Shown here: piece after piece, positions 54,013 to 64,000 of the stretch
Layout of the letters: each line of letters begins with the position of its first letter
Position numbering within the stretch: position 1 is the first letter of the stretch
From: Novosphingobium sp. MW5
Lineage (GTDB): Bacteria > Pseudomonadota > Alphaproteobacteria > Sphingomonadales > Sphingomonadaceae
Direction of reading: 5' to 3'
Assembly (NCBI GenBank): GCA_025938935.1
Contig: JAPCWB010000001.1
Span: forward strand, 3,038,001 to 3,102,000
Length of the DNA: 64,000 bases
Notes under the pieces: model-generated
What the model was told of the DNA's origin: nothing
Database searches by the model: none
The model's input: the letters and a program-made list of their open reading frames with translations, nothing else
Program-made: the position numbers and the translations under genes

Positions 54013-54708
54013 CTAGAGCACTTTCCCGGCCCCGAACACGCTGATCAGCATTGGATCGTTCGAGCGTTCCGGATCGGCGCGGATCGAAGCTTCCTCGCGG
54101 CCGATTTCGCCCCAGATGGCATTGTCCACCTCAACCGAGAGCTGGCGGGCAACTCCGGGGAGATCAATGCCGGTGAGCGCGGCCAGCGCCTCGCCGACAA
54201 TCGGATCGCGCGCCACCCGCAGGCCATCGGCAAGCGCGGGGAACATTTCCTCCACCAGCCGTGTGCCCATCTCGCCGCGCAGGAACGCGGTGGCAGCGGT
54301 CGGACCGCCGCGGACGAGGTCGATGGCATTGCGCACGCCGATTACCCGCACCGCGTCGGCAACGATGGGCGCGGCGCGGCGGGCACCGTCCTCTGCCACA
54401 TAGTTCAGTTCGCGCTGAAGGCGGCTGCGAAAGGCCGGGCCGGTCAGGATACGTTCCAGCACATTGCCGCGCCGCTCACCGAAAACGGACGGAAGCTCCA
54501 GCCGGGCAAGCTGGTTGTCCCAGAAACCTCCCGGAGCGGTCAGCCGCGCCAGGGCGTTACGGCTGGAGATCAAGAGCAGGCGGCGGATCGCCTCGGTCAG
54601 GCTGAAGGGCGGGAGTGAAGAACAGCCCGAAACGGTCAGGGCCGAAGTCGCGGCCAAGCCGACTAGGAGTGTCCGGCGGCTGGTGAAGGCTCTTTGCTCA
54701 ACAATCAT
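54013..54708 (-). CDS. DUF4197 lipoprotein
   Basis: 231 residues. The N-terminus has a twin-arginine-like run (TSRRTLLVGLAATSALTVSG) ending in a lipobox, SGC, so Cys29 is probably acylated. The rest is helical: LTEAIRRLLLISSRNALARL, GDPs are absent, and PIVADAVRVIGVRNAIDLVR and DPIVGEALAALTGIDLPGVA match DUF4197. Function unknown; probably bound to the outer or inner membrane facing the periplasm. It is divergent from priA over 46 bases. Confidence 0.8.
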   Translation of the reverse strand: MIVEQRAFTSRRTLLVGLAATSALTVSGCSSLPPFSLTEAIRRLLLISSRNALARLTAPGGFWDNQLARLELPSVFGERRGNVLERILTGPAFRSRLQRELNYVAEDGARRAAPIVADAVRVIGVRNAIDLVRGGPTAATAFLRGEMGTRLVEEMFPALADGLRVARDPIVGEALAALTGIDLPGVARQLSVEVDNAIWGEIGREEASIRADPERSNDPMLISVFGAGKVL

Positions 54709-54754
54709 CGTCGTCTCCTTTGCTCGGCCCGCCGAGGTGTCTATGCGGGCCTAG

Positions 54755-56920
54755 ATGAACCGCGCCCGACTCCTCGTGTTCAATGCCGCTCTGCCTGTGC
54801 TCGATTACCGGGTGCCGGATGGCATGATCGTGGAACCGGGCTCGATCGTGGTTGCCCCGCTCGGGCCCCGGCAAGTGCTGGGCATTGTCTGGGAGGACGA
54901 ACGCCTGCCCGGAACCGAAGTTCCCGACAGCAAGCTGCGCCCGCTGCTCGAAGTCATGCCAGTGCCGCCGCTCCCTGCACCGCTGCGGCGGCTGATCGAA
55001 TGGACCGCGGATTACTACTGCGCGCCGATGGCCGCCGTGGCGCGCATGGCGATCGGATCGATGGCGGCGCTGCGCGGCGGCGGGACCATGACCGAATATC
55101 GGCTCACCGGCATGGAACCCAAGCGCCTCACCCCGCAGCGCGCCGCCGCCATGGATGCGCTGGACGGCGAGCAGGCGACGATCCGCGAGCTGGCTGAGCG
55201 GGCCTCGGTATCTGAAGGCGTGCTGCGCGGCATGGTGGGTGCGGGCCTGCTCGAACCGGTGGTCGTCGATCTAGACCGCCCCTACCCCCGCGCCCGCGCG
55301 GATCACGCGCAGCCACAGCTCAGCGAGGACCAGCAGGCTGCTGCCGACCGCTTTGTCGCTGCGGTGGACAAGGGCAAATTCGCCCCCTTCCTGCTCGACG
55401 GCGTGACCGGATCGGGCAAGACCGAAACCTATTTCGAAGCCGTGGCCGAGGCACTGCGGCTGGGACGGCAAGTGCTCGTCCTGCTGCCGGAGATTGCGCT
55501 CACCGAGAACTTCCTGCGCCGCTTTGAGGCGCGCTTCGGCGTGCCACCCGTGCTGTGGCATTCCTCGCTCAAGTCCACCGAACGGCGGCGGGCATGGCGG
55601 GCGATCGTGCGCGGCGAGGCGCAGGTCGTCGTCGGCGCGCGCTCGGCCCTGTTCATGCCATATGCCAAGCTTGGCCTGATCGTGGTCGATGAGGCGCACG
55701 AAGTTTCGTTCAAGCAGGATGACGGCGTGCGCTATAATGCGCGCGACGTGGCGGTGATGCGGGCCAAGTTCGAGAAGGTGCCGGTTATCCTCGCCAGCGC
55801 CACCCCGGCGCTCGAATCGATGCAACTTGCAGAAGCCGGGGTCTATGAGAAGATCGACCTGCCCGCGCGCTTCGGCGGCGCGACCATGCCGGATATCCAG
55901 ATCGTCGACCTGCGCACCGAACAGCCCGAGCGCGGGCACTGGCTCGCCCCGCGGCTGGTCAAGGAACTGAAGCTGCGGCTGGAGCGCGGCGAGCAGAGCC
56001 TGCTGTTCCTCAACCGGCGCGGCTATGCGCCGCTGACGCTGTGCCGGAACTGCGGCCATCGCTTCCAGTGTCCCAACTGCACGGCCTGGCTGGTCGAGCA
56101 CCGCCTCTCCCGCCGTCTCGCCTGCCACCATTGCGGCTATGAAACCCAGCCGCCCGAGGCCTGCCCGGAGTGTCACACCGCCGATTGCCTCGTCGCCTGC
56201 GGCCCAGGCGTGGAGCGCATTGCCGACGAGGTGCGCGAGATCCTGCCCGAGGCGCGGGTGGCGCTGGTCACGTCCGACACGCTCAATAATCCGGCCAAGA
56301 TCAACGAATTTGTCGAGGCGGCGGAAAACAGGATGATCGACGTGATCGTCGGCACGCAGCTTGTGACCAAGGGCTACCACTTCCCCGAACTCACCCTTGT
56401 CGGCGTGGTCGACGCCGATCTTGGCCTCGAAGGCGGAGATCTTCGCGCGGGCGAGCGGACCTATCAGCAGATCGCCCAGGTGGCCGGGCGAGCCGGACGC
56501 GGGGAAAAGCCCGGTAAGGTGCTGATCCAGACCCGCCATCCCGAAGCGCCGGTGATCGAAGCCCTCGCCAGTGGCGACCGCGATTCCTTCTATGCTGCCG
56601 AAGCCGAAGCACGGCGCGATGCCATGGCGCCGCCCTTCGGCCGCTGGGCGGCGATCATCGTCTCGTCCGAGGAAGAAGCCGAAGCGCGCGAGGCGGCCCG
56701 CCAGATCGGTGGCGCGCGGCCGGACCTGCCCGACGTCCTCATCCTTGGCCCTGCCCCCGCGCCCTTGTCGCTGCTGCGCGGGCGCTATCGCTACCGCCTG
56801 CTGATCAACGCGCGCCGCTCTGCCGAATTGCAGGACGTGATCCGCGCATGGCTCGATCCGTTGCGCTTTTCACACGGCGTGCGGGTTGCTGTCGATATTG
56901 ATCCATACTCGTTTGTGTAA
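54755..56920 (+). CDS. priA: Primosomal protein N' (replication restart helicase)
   Basis: 721 residues. The N-terminal 3'-DNA-binding domain is followed by the helicase: Walker A GVTGSGKTETYFEAV near residue 215, DEAHEVSFKQDDGVRYNARD, and SATPALESMQ. The zinc module (~425-480) has paired cysteines: CRNCGHRFQCPNC, CHHCGYETQPPEACPEC. Later motifs include GTQLVTKGYHFPELTLVG and QVAGRAGRGEKPG. PriA reloads the replisome at stalled forks. Gene and motifs are intact. Confidence 0.97.
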   Translation: MNRARLLVFNAALPVLDYRVPDGMIVEPGSIVVAPLGPRQVLGIVWEDERLPGTEVPDSKLRPLLEVMPVPPLPAPLRRLIEWTADYYCAPMAAVARMAIGSMAALRGGGTMTEYRLTGMEPKRLTPQRAAAMDALDGEQATIRELAERASVSEGVLRGMVGAGLLEPVVVDLDRPYPRARADHAQPQLSEDQQAAADRFVAAVDKGKFAPFLLDGVTGSGKTETYFEAVAEALRLGRQVLVLLPEIALTENFLRRFEARFGVPPVLWHSSLKSTERRRAWRAIVRGEAQVVVGARSALFMPYAKLGLIVVDEAHEVSFKQDDGVRYNARDVAVMRAKFEKVPVILASATPALESMQLAEAGVYEKIDLPARFGGATMPDIQIVDLRTEQPERGHWLAPRLVKELKLRLERGEQSLLFLNRRGYAPLTLCRNCGHRFQCPNCTAWLVEHRLSRRLACHHCGYETQPPEACPECHTADCLVACGPGVERIADEVREILPEARVALVTSDTLNNPAKINEFVEAAENRMIDVIVGTQLVTKGYHFPELTLVGVVDADLGLEGGDLRAGERTYQQIAQVAGRAGRGEKPGKVLIQTRHPEAPVIEALASGDRDSFYAAEAEARRDAMAPPFGRWAAIIVSSEEEAEAREAARQIGGARPDLPDVLILGPAPAPLSLLRGRYRYRLLINARRSAELQDVIRAWLDPLRFSHGVRVAVDIDPYSFV

Positions 56921-56976
56921 TCGGATTTAGTCGATAAGCTGCCCCGCATAGACATAGCCTTTGGGGACACAACGCT

Positions 56977-58536
56977 ATGAAATCCATCAAGTTCGCCCTT
57001 GCGGCGGGCGTGGCCTTCCTGTCGAGCGCGGCCAGCGCCGAGTGGCAGGAAGCCCGCACCAACCACTTCATCATCTATTCGGACGACAACAAGGCCGATA
57101 CCGTCGCTTTCGCCGAGCGGCTGGAACGCTTCGACAATGCCTTGCGCATCCTGCAGAACATGCCGGCAGACAAGCCGGTGCCCGATGTCAACAAGGTGGT
57201 GGTCTACCGCTATGGCGACACGCGCACGATCGGCCAGCTTGCGGGCAGCCTTGGCGTCGCCGGCTTCTACATCCCCCGCGCGGCCTATCCGGTGGCCTTC
57301 ACCCCGGCCCGCGAATACGAAAATCCGGGCTCCAAGAACAAGATAGATGACCGCATCCGCATGAGGCCGGAAACGGTGCTGTTCCATGAGTACACGCACC
57401 ACTTCATGCTCAATACGTTCCCGACGACCTATCCGAGCTGGTATATCGAGGGCTTTGCCGAGGCGAACTCCACCATCGAACTGCGCCCCAACGGCAGCTT
57501 CCTCGTTGGCCGGCCAGCCAATCACCGGTCCTACGAGCTGTTCAACATGCAGCAGATGCACGTGTCGAAGTTGCTCGACCCGAACTTCAAGTACACCAAT
57601 GGCGAGGACATGGTGCAGAAGTACAGCGTCGGCTGGCTGCTCACCCACTACCTGAACTTCGGCAAGACGCGGCCGGGCCAGCTCAAGACCTACCTCGGCC
57701 TGCTCGCTAGCGGGAAACCGGGGCTTGATGCCGCGAAGGAAGCCTTCGGCGATCTCGACAAGCTGAATGGCGAGCTGGTCAAGTACAAGACCAGCAACCT
57801 GCCGGCGGCCGAGGTTATCCCGCCCAACTACCAGCCGCCCAAGGTAACGATCCGCACGCTCGATCCGGCGGAGGCGAAGTACATGGGTGACCGCATCGTC
57901 GTCTCGCGCGGGGTAAGCCGGGCAAAGGCGCGCGGGCTTGCTCCCACTCTGCTCAAAGCGGCGGCGGCGGAACCCACGAACCTGCAGTTGCAGCTTCTGG
58001 CGGCTGAGGCCGGGCTCGATGCCCAGGACTTTGCCGGGGCGACGCTGGCGGCGGAACGCGCGCTAAGGATCAACCCGCAGTCCACCGACGCGATGATCTT
58101 CAAGGCGCGCGCGCTGATCGAGCCAAAGGAAGGCCCGGCGGACCGCTTCAAGCTGGCCCGCCCGCTACTGGTCAAGGCGCGCAACCTCGACAAGGCCGAC
58201 CCGCGCCCGCTGATCGAATACTACATGTCCTATCGCCGCTCGCCCGAGCGGCCGATACCGGAACTGGCCGCGATCGCGCTCGACGATGCCTATGACCTCG
58301 CGCGACACGACTATTACTTCCGCATGATCCTGACCCGCCAGCTGCTGGAGGAAAACCGCCCTAAGCCCGCCGCGCAGGTGCTGGCGCCGCTCGCCTACTC
58401 GTTTGACGGGCGCGACCAGGAAAAGAACTTCATGGGCAAGGCGATGACCAAGCTCAATGCGGGTGACACGGCGGGGGCGCTGCAGATCCTGACTGAACAG
58501 CTCGCCAAGATCGAGGATCCCAAAGAGGACAAGTAG
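56977..58536 (+). CDS. Secreted gluzincin-like peptidase with TPR region
   Basis: 519 residues. Signal peptide 1-21 (MKSIKFALAAGVAFLSSAAS). The zinc motif HEYTHHFML near residue 136 is followed by WYIEGFAEANSTIEL, where the third ligand Glu is expected, a gluzincin pattern like peptidase MA or DUF1570. Residues ~325-510 form helical repeats resembling TPR (AQDFAGATLAAERALRINPQ). It probably degrades or binds peptides in the periplasm. It follows priA by 56 bases. Substrate unknown. Confidence 0.75.
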   Translation: MKSIKFALAAGVAFLSSAASAEWQEARTNHFIIYSDDNKADTVAFAERLERFDNALRILQNMPADKPVPDVNKVVVYRYGDTRTIGQLAGSLGVAGFYIPRAAYPVAFTPAREYENPGSKNKIDDRIRMRPETVLFHEYTHHFMLNTFPTTYPSWYIEGFAEANSTIELRPNGSFLVGRPANHRSYELFNMQQMHVSKLLDPNFKYTNGEDMVQKYSVGWLLTHYLNFGKTRPGQLKTYLGLLASGKPGLDAAKEAFGDLDKLNGELVKYKTSNLPAAEVIPPNYQPPKVTIRTLDPAEAKYMGDRIVVSRGVSRAKARGLAPTLLKAAAAEPTNLQLQLLAAEAGLDAQDFAGATLAAERALRINPQSTDAMIFKARALIEPKEGPADRFKLARPLLVKARNLDKADPRPLIEYYMSYRRSPERPIPELAAIALDDAYDLARHDYYFRMILTRQLLEENRPKPAAQVLAPLAYSFDGRDQEKNFMGKAMTKLNAGDTAGALQILTEQLAKIEDPKEDK

Positions 58537-58554
58537 GTCGGTTGACGGGCGGGG

Positions 58555-59451
58555 TCAGACCTTTGGCCTCGCCCACATCGGCGGCCTGACCTGCCCGGCA
58601 GCCATCGCCTTGCGCAGGATCCACACGCCCGCCGCCGTTGCGACGCCCAATCCGATGATCGAGGCTTCAAGCCCGAAGGCTCCGCCCGACAGCAGCGGAT
58701 GGCCGCTGAGTTCGGCGCGCACCAGTCCTTCCACCGGGTGGCCCGAAACCGGCACGGCGAAGACATAGCCCTGTGCCACGTTCCAGCCCATGTGCAGGCC
58801 GACCGCCAGCCACAGCGAGCGGGTGAGCATGTAGCAGGCCCCCAGCATGATCCCCGCCTCCAGCGCGATGGCGACCGAAGAGAATACGGTGGCGTTCTCG
58901 TTGAACAGGTGGGCGAAGCCGAACAGGAACGAGGTGATCGCCAGCGCCCCCCACGATCCCAGCATTTCCTCGATCCAGCGGAACAGCACGCCGCGAAACA
59001 AGGATTCCTCGACGAAGCCGGCGACGAGGCCAGCGCTGAACAAGGCAATGGCATAGTCCGATCCTGTGCCCCAACCGGTCATCCGATAGACGCCCAGTGC
59101 GGCGGCGATACCCACCGCAAGCGTCATTAGTCCCGCCCCGATTGCCAGCCCGCGCGCCCAGTCCATAAAGGCGGGCGGCAGGGGGAAGTCGTCCCGCTTC
59201 TCTCGCCCCAAGCGCGATACGCCGTACTTCATCACCAGCACGACCAGCAGCGTTGCCGCCATGCCTTGCAGCGCGATGGCGCTGTTTCGGTCCAAATATT
59301 TCGGCAGGTTCGAGAACAACTGGCCCGAAATGAAGATCGCGCCAATCACCAGTGCCAAAGCGACGATCATCGCCACCAGCGGGAACTCCCAGACGGTGCG
59401 CCATAGTGGCGGCTTGCCCGGCTGCGGCGGCGCTGGATCGATCATCGGCAT
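58555..59451 (-). CDS. CPBP family intramembrane metalloprotease
   Basis: 298 residues from ATG 59451 (AGGGAG upstream). About eight membrane helices. The CAAX-protease-like motifs are complete: FVEESLFRGVLFRW (EExxxR), FLFGFAHLF with His, and VGLHMGWNVAQG with His/Asn. Bacterial members range from bacteriocin-immunity proteins to membrane protein processing enzymes; the partner is unknown here. It is convergent with the gluzincin gene (18 bases). Confidence 0.88.
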   Translation of the reverse strand: MPMIDPAPPQPGKPPLWRTVWEFPLVAMIVALALVIGAIFISGQLFSNLPKYLDRNSAIALQGMAATLLVVLVMKYGVSRLGREKRDDFPLPPAFMDWARGLAIGAGLMTLAVGIAAALGVYRMTGWGTGSDYAIALFSAGLVAGFVEESLFRGVLFRWIEEMLGSWGALAITSFLFGFAHLFNENATVFSSVAIALEAGIMLGACYMLTRSLWLAVGLHMGWNVAQGYVFAVPVSGHPVEGLVRAELSGHPLLSGGAFGLEASIIGLGVATAAGVWILRKAMAAGQVRPPMWARPKV

Positions 59452-59517
59452 AGTCTGCAGGCTCCCTGTTCGCGGCCTGTGTGTCCGCGATTGGGTGCCC
59501 AATGTCGAGAACCTTGA

Positions 59518-60545
59518 TCAGCCGCCCTCGCGCGCCAGCAGCTTGCGCTTGATCTCAAGCCCGTAAGCATAGCCGCCGAGGCTGCCGTCGCTGCGCACGA
59601 CGCGGTGGCATGGGATCAGGACAGCGACATTGTTCGCTCCGTTGGCCGAGCCGCAGGCCCGAACTGCCTTGGGAGCCCCCACGGCGGCGGCAATGTCCGA
59701 ATAACTCCGCGTCTCGCCCGCCGGGATGCGCCGCAATTCTCGCCACACCGCTTCCTGGAAAGCCGTACCGCGCACATCGAGCGGCACGCTATGCGGCTGG
59801 TCTGGCGCTTCGACCGCGCGGATCACTTCGTCGAGCAAGGCGGAGAACCCCTGCCCGCCCTCGACCAGTTCCGCCGCCGGGAAGCGCGCCGCCAGATCAT
59901 CCGCACCTTCGTTGAAAGAAAGCCGGCAGACACCCTTGTCCGTCGCCGCAACCAGCATCGGGCCGAGGTAAGTGTCCACCACGGCCCAGCGGATCGTCAC
60001 GCCCTTGCCGCCGTTCGCCCATGCCGATGGCGCCATGCCCAGCCTTTCACTTGCTTCATAGAATCGCGAAGGGGCCGAATACCCCGCCTCATAGATAGCG
60101 CCGGTCACGCTTTCTCCCCCGACAAGGCCTCCGCCGCGCGCTCAAGCCGCAGCGCGCGGCTGTAGGCGGCGGGGGAAAGGCCGGTCATCCGGGTGAACAG
60201 CCGCTGGAAGTGCGAGACCGAATAGCCCGCATCGGCGGCGAGGCCGGCCAGCGCGGGCACCTCCTCGCTGGCCTTGATTGTCTCGATCGCAGCGAGCACG
60301 GCCTTTTCATCGCGGCTGACATCGTCGGGCAGGCAGCGTTTGCACGGCCGCAGCCCAGCCTCTCGCGCCTCGGCGGCGCCAGCAAAGAAGCGCACGTTCT
60401 CCCGCCGCGGATGCCGCGCCGAGCAGGAGGGACGGCAATAGATGCCAGTCGAGAGCACGCCCGTGACGAACCGCCCGTCAAACGCCCGGTCGCGGGAGAG
60501 GACGGCGGTCCAGCATTCGTCATCGTCAAGGGCAGCGGCGATCAT
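59518..60545 (-). CDS. ada: Ada: methylated-DNA methyltransferase and regulator (apparent frameshift in a G5 run)
   Basis: About 342 residues when repaired. The first frame (from ATG 60545) has the zinc/methyl-acceptor domain with GIYCRPSCSARHP and LRPCKRCLPDD, then half of the AraC helix-turn-helix (SVSHFQRLFTRMTGLSPAAY), ending LSGEKA. The second resumes with VTGAIYEAGYSAPSRFYEAS (the second HTH) and the methyltransferase site IPCHRVVRSDG. The break splits one HTH domain, so a missing G in the run 60116-60120 is likelier than a true adaA/adaB pair. Ada activates alkylation repair. It overlaps the DUF1203 gene (ATGA). Confidence 0.88.
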
Positions 60546-61022
60546 TGCCCGCCTCCATGGCGTTCGATCCGCGCGGCGAAGCAGCCATGCGCGGCGTTAT
60601 GGACATGGATATAGGCGATTGGTGCAAGGTCAAAGAGTTCACGGATCTTGGCATCTGCCTCCCCCGGGAGGGCGAGCCGAGCGTCGAGCAGCTGGCCGTC
60701 ACCGGAAAAACCGCGCAGGCCAAGCGGGCGCCCCTCGAAGACGGGCGGCGTGCTGTCGACAAAGGTGGCGGCTTTACCGGCATCCCGCCGCACGTAGATG
60801 GCATAAGCGCTGCGATAGGGCGTCGCCACGTCATGGCTGACGTGATGCAGCAGGATAAGTTCTTCGCCCTCGCCTGCATCCTCGAGGCTCACCCTGCACG
60901 GAAAGCCCCGGCTGGCGCTGGCGGTCACGCGCCGCGCGCCAGCGGCTTCCAGTTCCGCGTCCGGGAGGGCGAACAGGTGGCCAAAGTCCTCTGGCGGCAG
61001 GCCGGTGATCTCGATAGGTCAT
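60542..61022 (-). CDS. DUF1203 family protein (apparent +1 frameshift near 61010)
   Basis: About 159 residues when repaired. ATG 61022 gives only MTYR before the frame is lost; the next frame begins [20 protein letters not shown] and continues through [20 protein letters not shown] and [20 protein letters not shown]. These are the standard N- and C-terminal blocks of DUF1203. One extra base lies at 61010-61011. Function of the family is unknown. Its TGA overlaps the ada start, so it is probably expressed with the alkylation response. Confidence 0.82.
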
Positions 61023-61203
61023 GCGATGCTCCTCGATCGTTGCGACCTTCGTTCTAGTTGCAGGCACGCACACCGCCTTCCCGACTCTTGCTTTCAAACC
61101 TTCCACTGCACTCAAATCCGCCAATTCACCGGGAATCGGCGGCTGGCGGGCGCAAAAGGCGCGCATCGCCCGCGCGCGGATTTCCCTATCTGCGCCCGCC
61201 GCC
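61023..61203. other. Intergenic region upstream of the ATP synthase operon
   Basis: Divergent gap between the DUF1203/ada unit and atpH. It is GC-rich, with no gene recognised and no repeat. The promoter for ada/DUF1203 should be here but could not be pinpointed. A TTGCAT element at its right edge starts the possible atp promoter. Confidence 0.5.
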
Positions 61204-61231
61204 TTGCATCGCAGCAATTTCATGCTATGCG
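61204..61231 (+). promoter_or_regulatory. Possible promoter of the atpHAG operon
   Basis: TTGCAT (61204-61209), 16 bases, TATGCG (61226-61231). The -35 is identical to that of tRNA-Pro(GGG); the -10 is weaker. It would leave a leader of about 75 bases before atpH. Confidence 0.35.
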
Positions 61232-61313
61232 CGCCCCCGTCGACAGGGGGCGTGCCCCTTGGGTGCTTACGATCCCTCCCTGTCCGTCACCCGGTATGAA
61301 GGAACCGACGCGC

Positions 61314-63400
<2,087 letters not shown>

Positions 63401-63429
63401 GCCCTGAAGAACTAACCTAGGGAGCCGTC

Positions 63430-64000
63430 ATGGCCTCGCTTAAGGAACTCAAGGGTCGGATCAACTCGGTCAAGTCGACCCAGAAGATCACCAAGGCCAA
63501 GCAGATGGTCGCCGCCGCCAAGCTGCGCAAGGCACAGGCTGCCGCCGAAGCCGCGCGTCCCTATGCCGGACGCCTGGCTGCGGTCATGGCCTCGATCGCC
63601 GGCAAGGTGGCCGGATCGGACTCCGCACCGAAGCTCCTCGCCGGTACCGGCAAGGACCAGGTGCACCTGCTCGTCGTCGCCAACAGCGACAAGGGCCTGT
63701 GCGGCGCGTTCAACTCGAACATCGTCAAGGCTGCCCGCCTGAAGGCCCAGGCCCTCAAGGCCGAGGGCAAGACCGTGCAATTCTACCTCGTCGGCAAGAA
63801 GGGCCGCGCGGTCATCCGCCGCGAGTACCCGAAGGACGTGGCGGCCATGTTCGACACCTCGGACGTGCGCGAACCCGGCTTTGCCGAGGCAAGTGCTGTG
63901 GCTGAGGAACTGATGGCCATGTACGAGGCCGGCAAGTTCGACGTCGCGCACCTGTTCTATGCCAAGTTCAAGTCGGCGCTGGTGCAGGAACCGACCGAAC
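63430..64000 (+). CDS. atpG: ATP synthase F1 subunit gamma, N-terminal part (3' end outside window)
   Basis: The frame is open to the end of the window; 190 residues are visible of about 290. ATG 63430 follows AGGGAG. The start [20 protein letters not shown] and [15 protein letters not shown] is the long N-terminal helix of the rotor shaft; [20 protein letters not shown] is the conserved Rossmann-like strand. The gamma subunit couples proton flow to catalysis. atpD and atpC are expected downstream. Confidence 0.96.
   Translation, partial: MASLKELKGRINSVKSTQKITKAKQMVAAAKLRKAQAAAEAARPYAGRLAAVMASIAGKVAGSDSAPKLLAGTGKDQVHLLVVANSDKGLCGAFNSNIVKAARLKAQALKAEGKTVQFYLVGKKGRAVIRREYPKDVAAMFDTSDVREPGFAEASAVAEELMAMYEAGKFDVAHLFYAKFKSALVQEPTE

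Noticed and set aside
59518-60545. Separate adaA and adaB genes
   Set aside because: The break falls inside the double helix-turn-helix domain; one added base restores a normal Ada protein.

Overview
The window is high-GC, gene-dense DNA (63 coding genes, three tRNAs) that reads as an alphaproteobacterial chromosome, most likely order Sphingomonadales (Sphingomonas / Novosphingobium / Erythrobacter group). The basis is gene order and protein style: rpmF-plsX-fabH-ihfA-merR, atpH-atpA-atpG, yajC-secD-secF, class I lysyl-tRNA synthetase, CobT, a Ku/LigD pair of the PE-LIG-POL type, and paired DUF1800/DUF1501 and DUF885 genes. No species can be fixed from this stretch. No prophage, transposase, CRISPR array or origin was seen, and no stretch over 300 bases lacks a gene.

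Layout. 1-8.4 kb: end of uup, a TM2 protein, a DUF885 peptidase-like protein, a DUF6456 protein, an XRE-type regulator coupled to a GT4 glycosyltransferase, then secF-secD-yajC. 8.6-18.8 kb: tRNA-Pro(GGG), a coiled-coil membrane protein, an orphan 3TM holin, a lipoprotein, accB-accC, an MFS carrier, PilZ, Lrp, an unusual histidine kinase, a WalW-type deacetylase, and two more tRNAs (CAT and TGG). 18.8-27.3 kb: ku-ligD (NHEJ), an M28 peptidase, DUF1800-DUF1501, a polytopic membrane protein. 27.4-36.7 kb: ettA, an RcnB-like protein, a 2OG oxygenase coupled to a second DUF885 gene, an acidic Pro-rich protein, lysK, a small winged-helix-like protein. 36.7-38.2 kb: a compact exosortase locus. 38.3-45.5 kb: a sterol-desaturase-type enzyme, a DinG-like helicase, SixA, and the rpmF-plsX-fabH-ihfA-merR lipid/DNA-bending cluster. 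45.5-51.5 kb: MAPEG, an MBL hydrolase, an S24 repressor with two small divergent genes, and an overlapping chain cysS - secreted protein - RES domain - 2-hydroxyacid dehydrogenase. 51.5-61.0 kb: cobT, fsa/tal, DUF4197, priA, a secreted gluzincin-like protein, a CPBP protease, ada, DUF1203. 61.3-64.0 kb: atpH, atpA and the start of atpG.

Most interesting biology: at 36.7-38.2 kb three overlapping minus-strand genes encode a 57-residue PEP-CTERM precursor with almost no cargo between its signal peptide and its sorting signal, a dedicated exosortase with Cys/Arg/His catalytic residues, and a membrane-anchored periplasmic protein. This looks like a minimal self-contained sorting system. A RES-domain (NAD-consuming toxin family) gene sits without a visible antitoxin in the cysS transcription unit. 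Two near-identical palindromes lie in the leaders of the XRE regulator and the orphan holin.

Quality warning: eight otherwise intact genes (GT4, yajC, DUF1800, merR, an MBL hydrolase, cysS, ada, DUF1203) each carry one single-base frameshift, four of them in G/C runs. Because cysS is essential, these are best read as base-call errors and not as decay; the coordinates below span the repaired genes.
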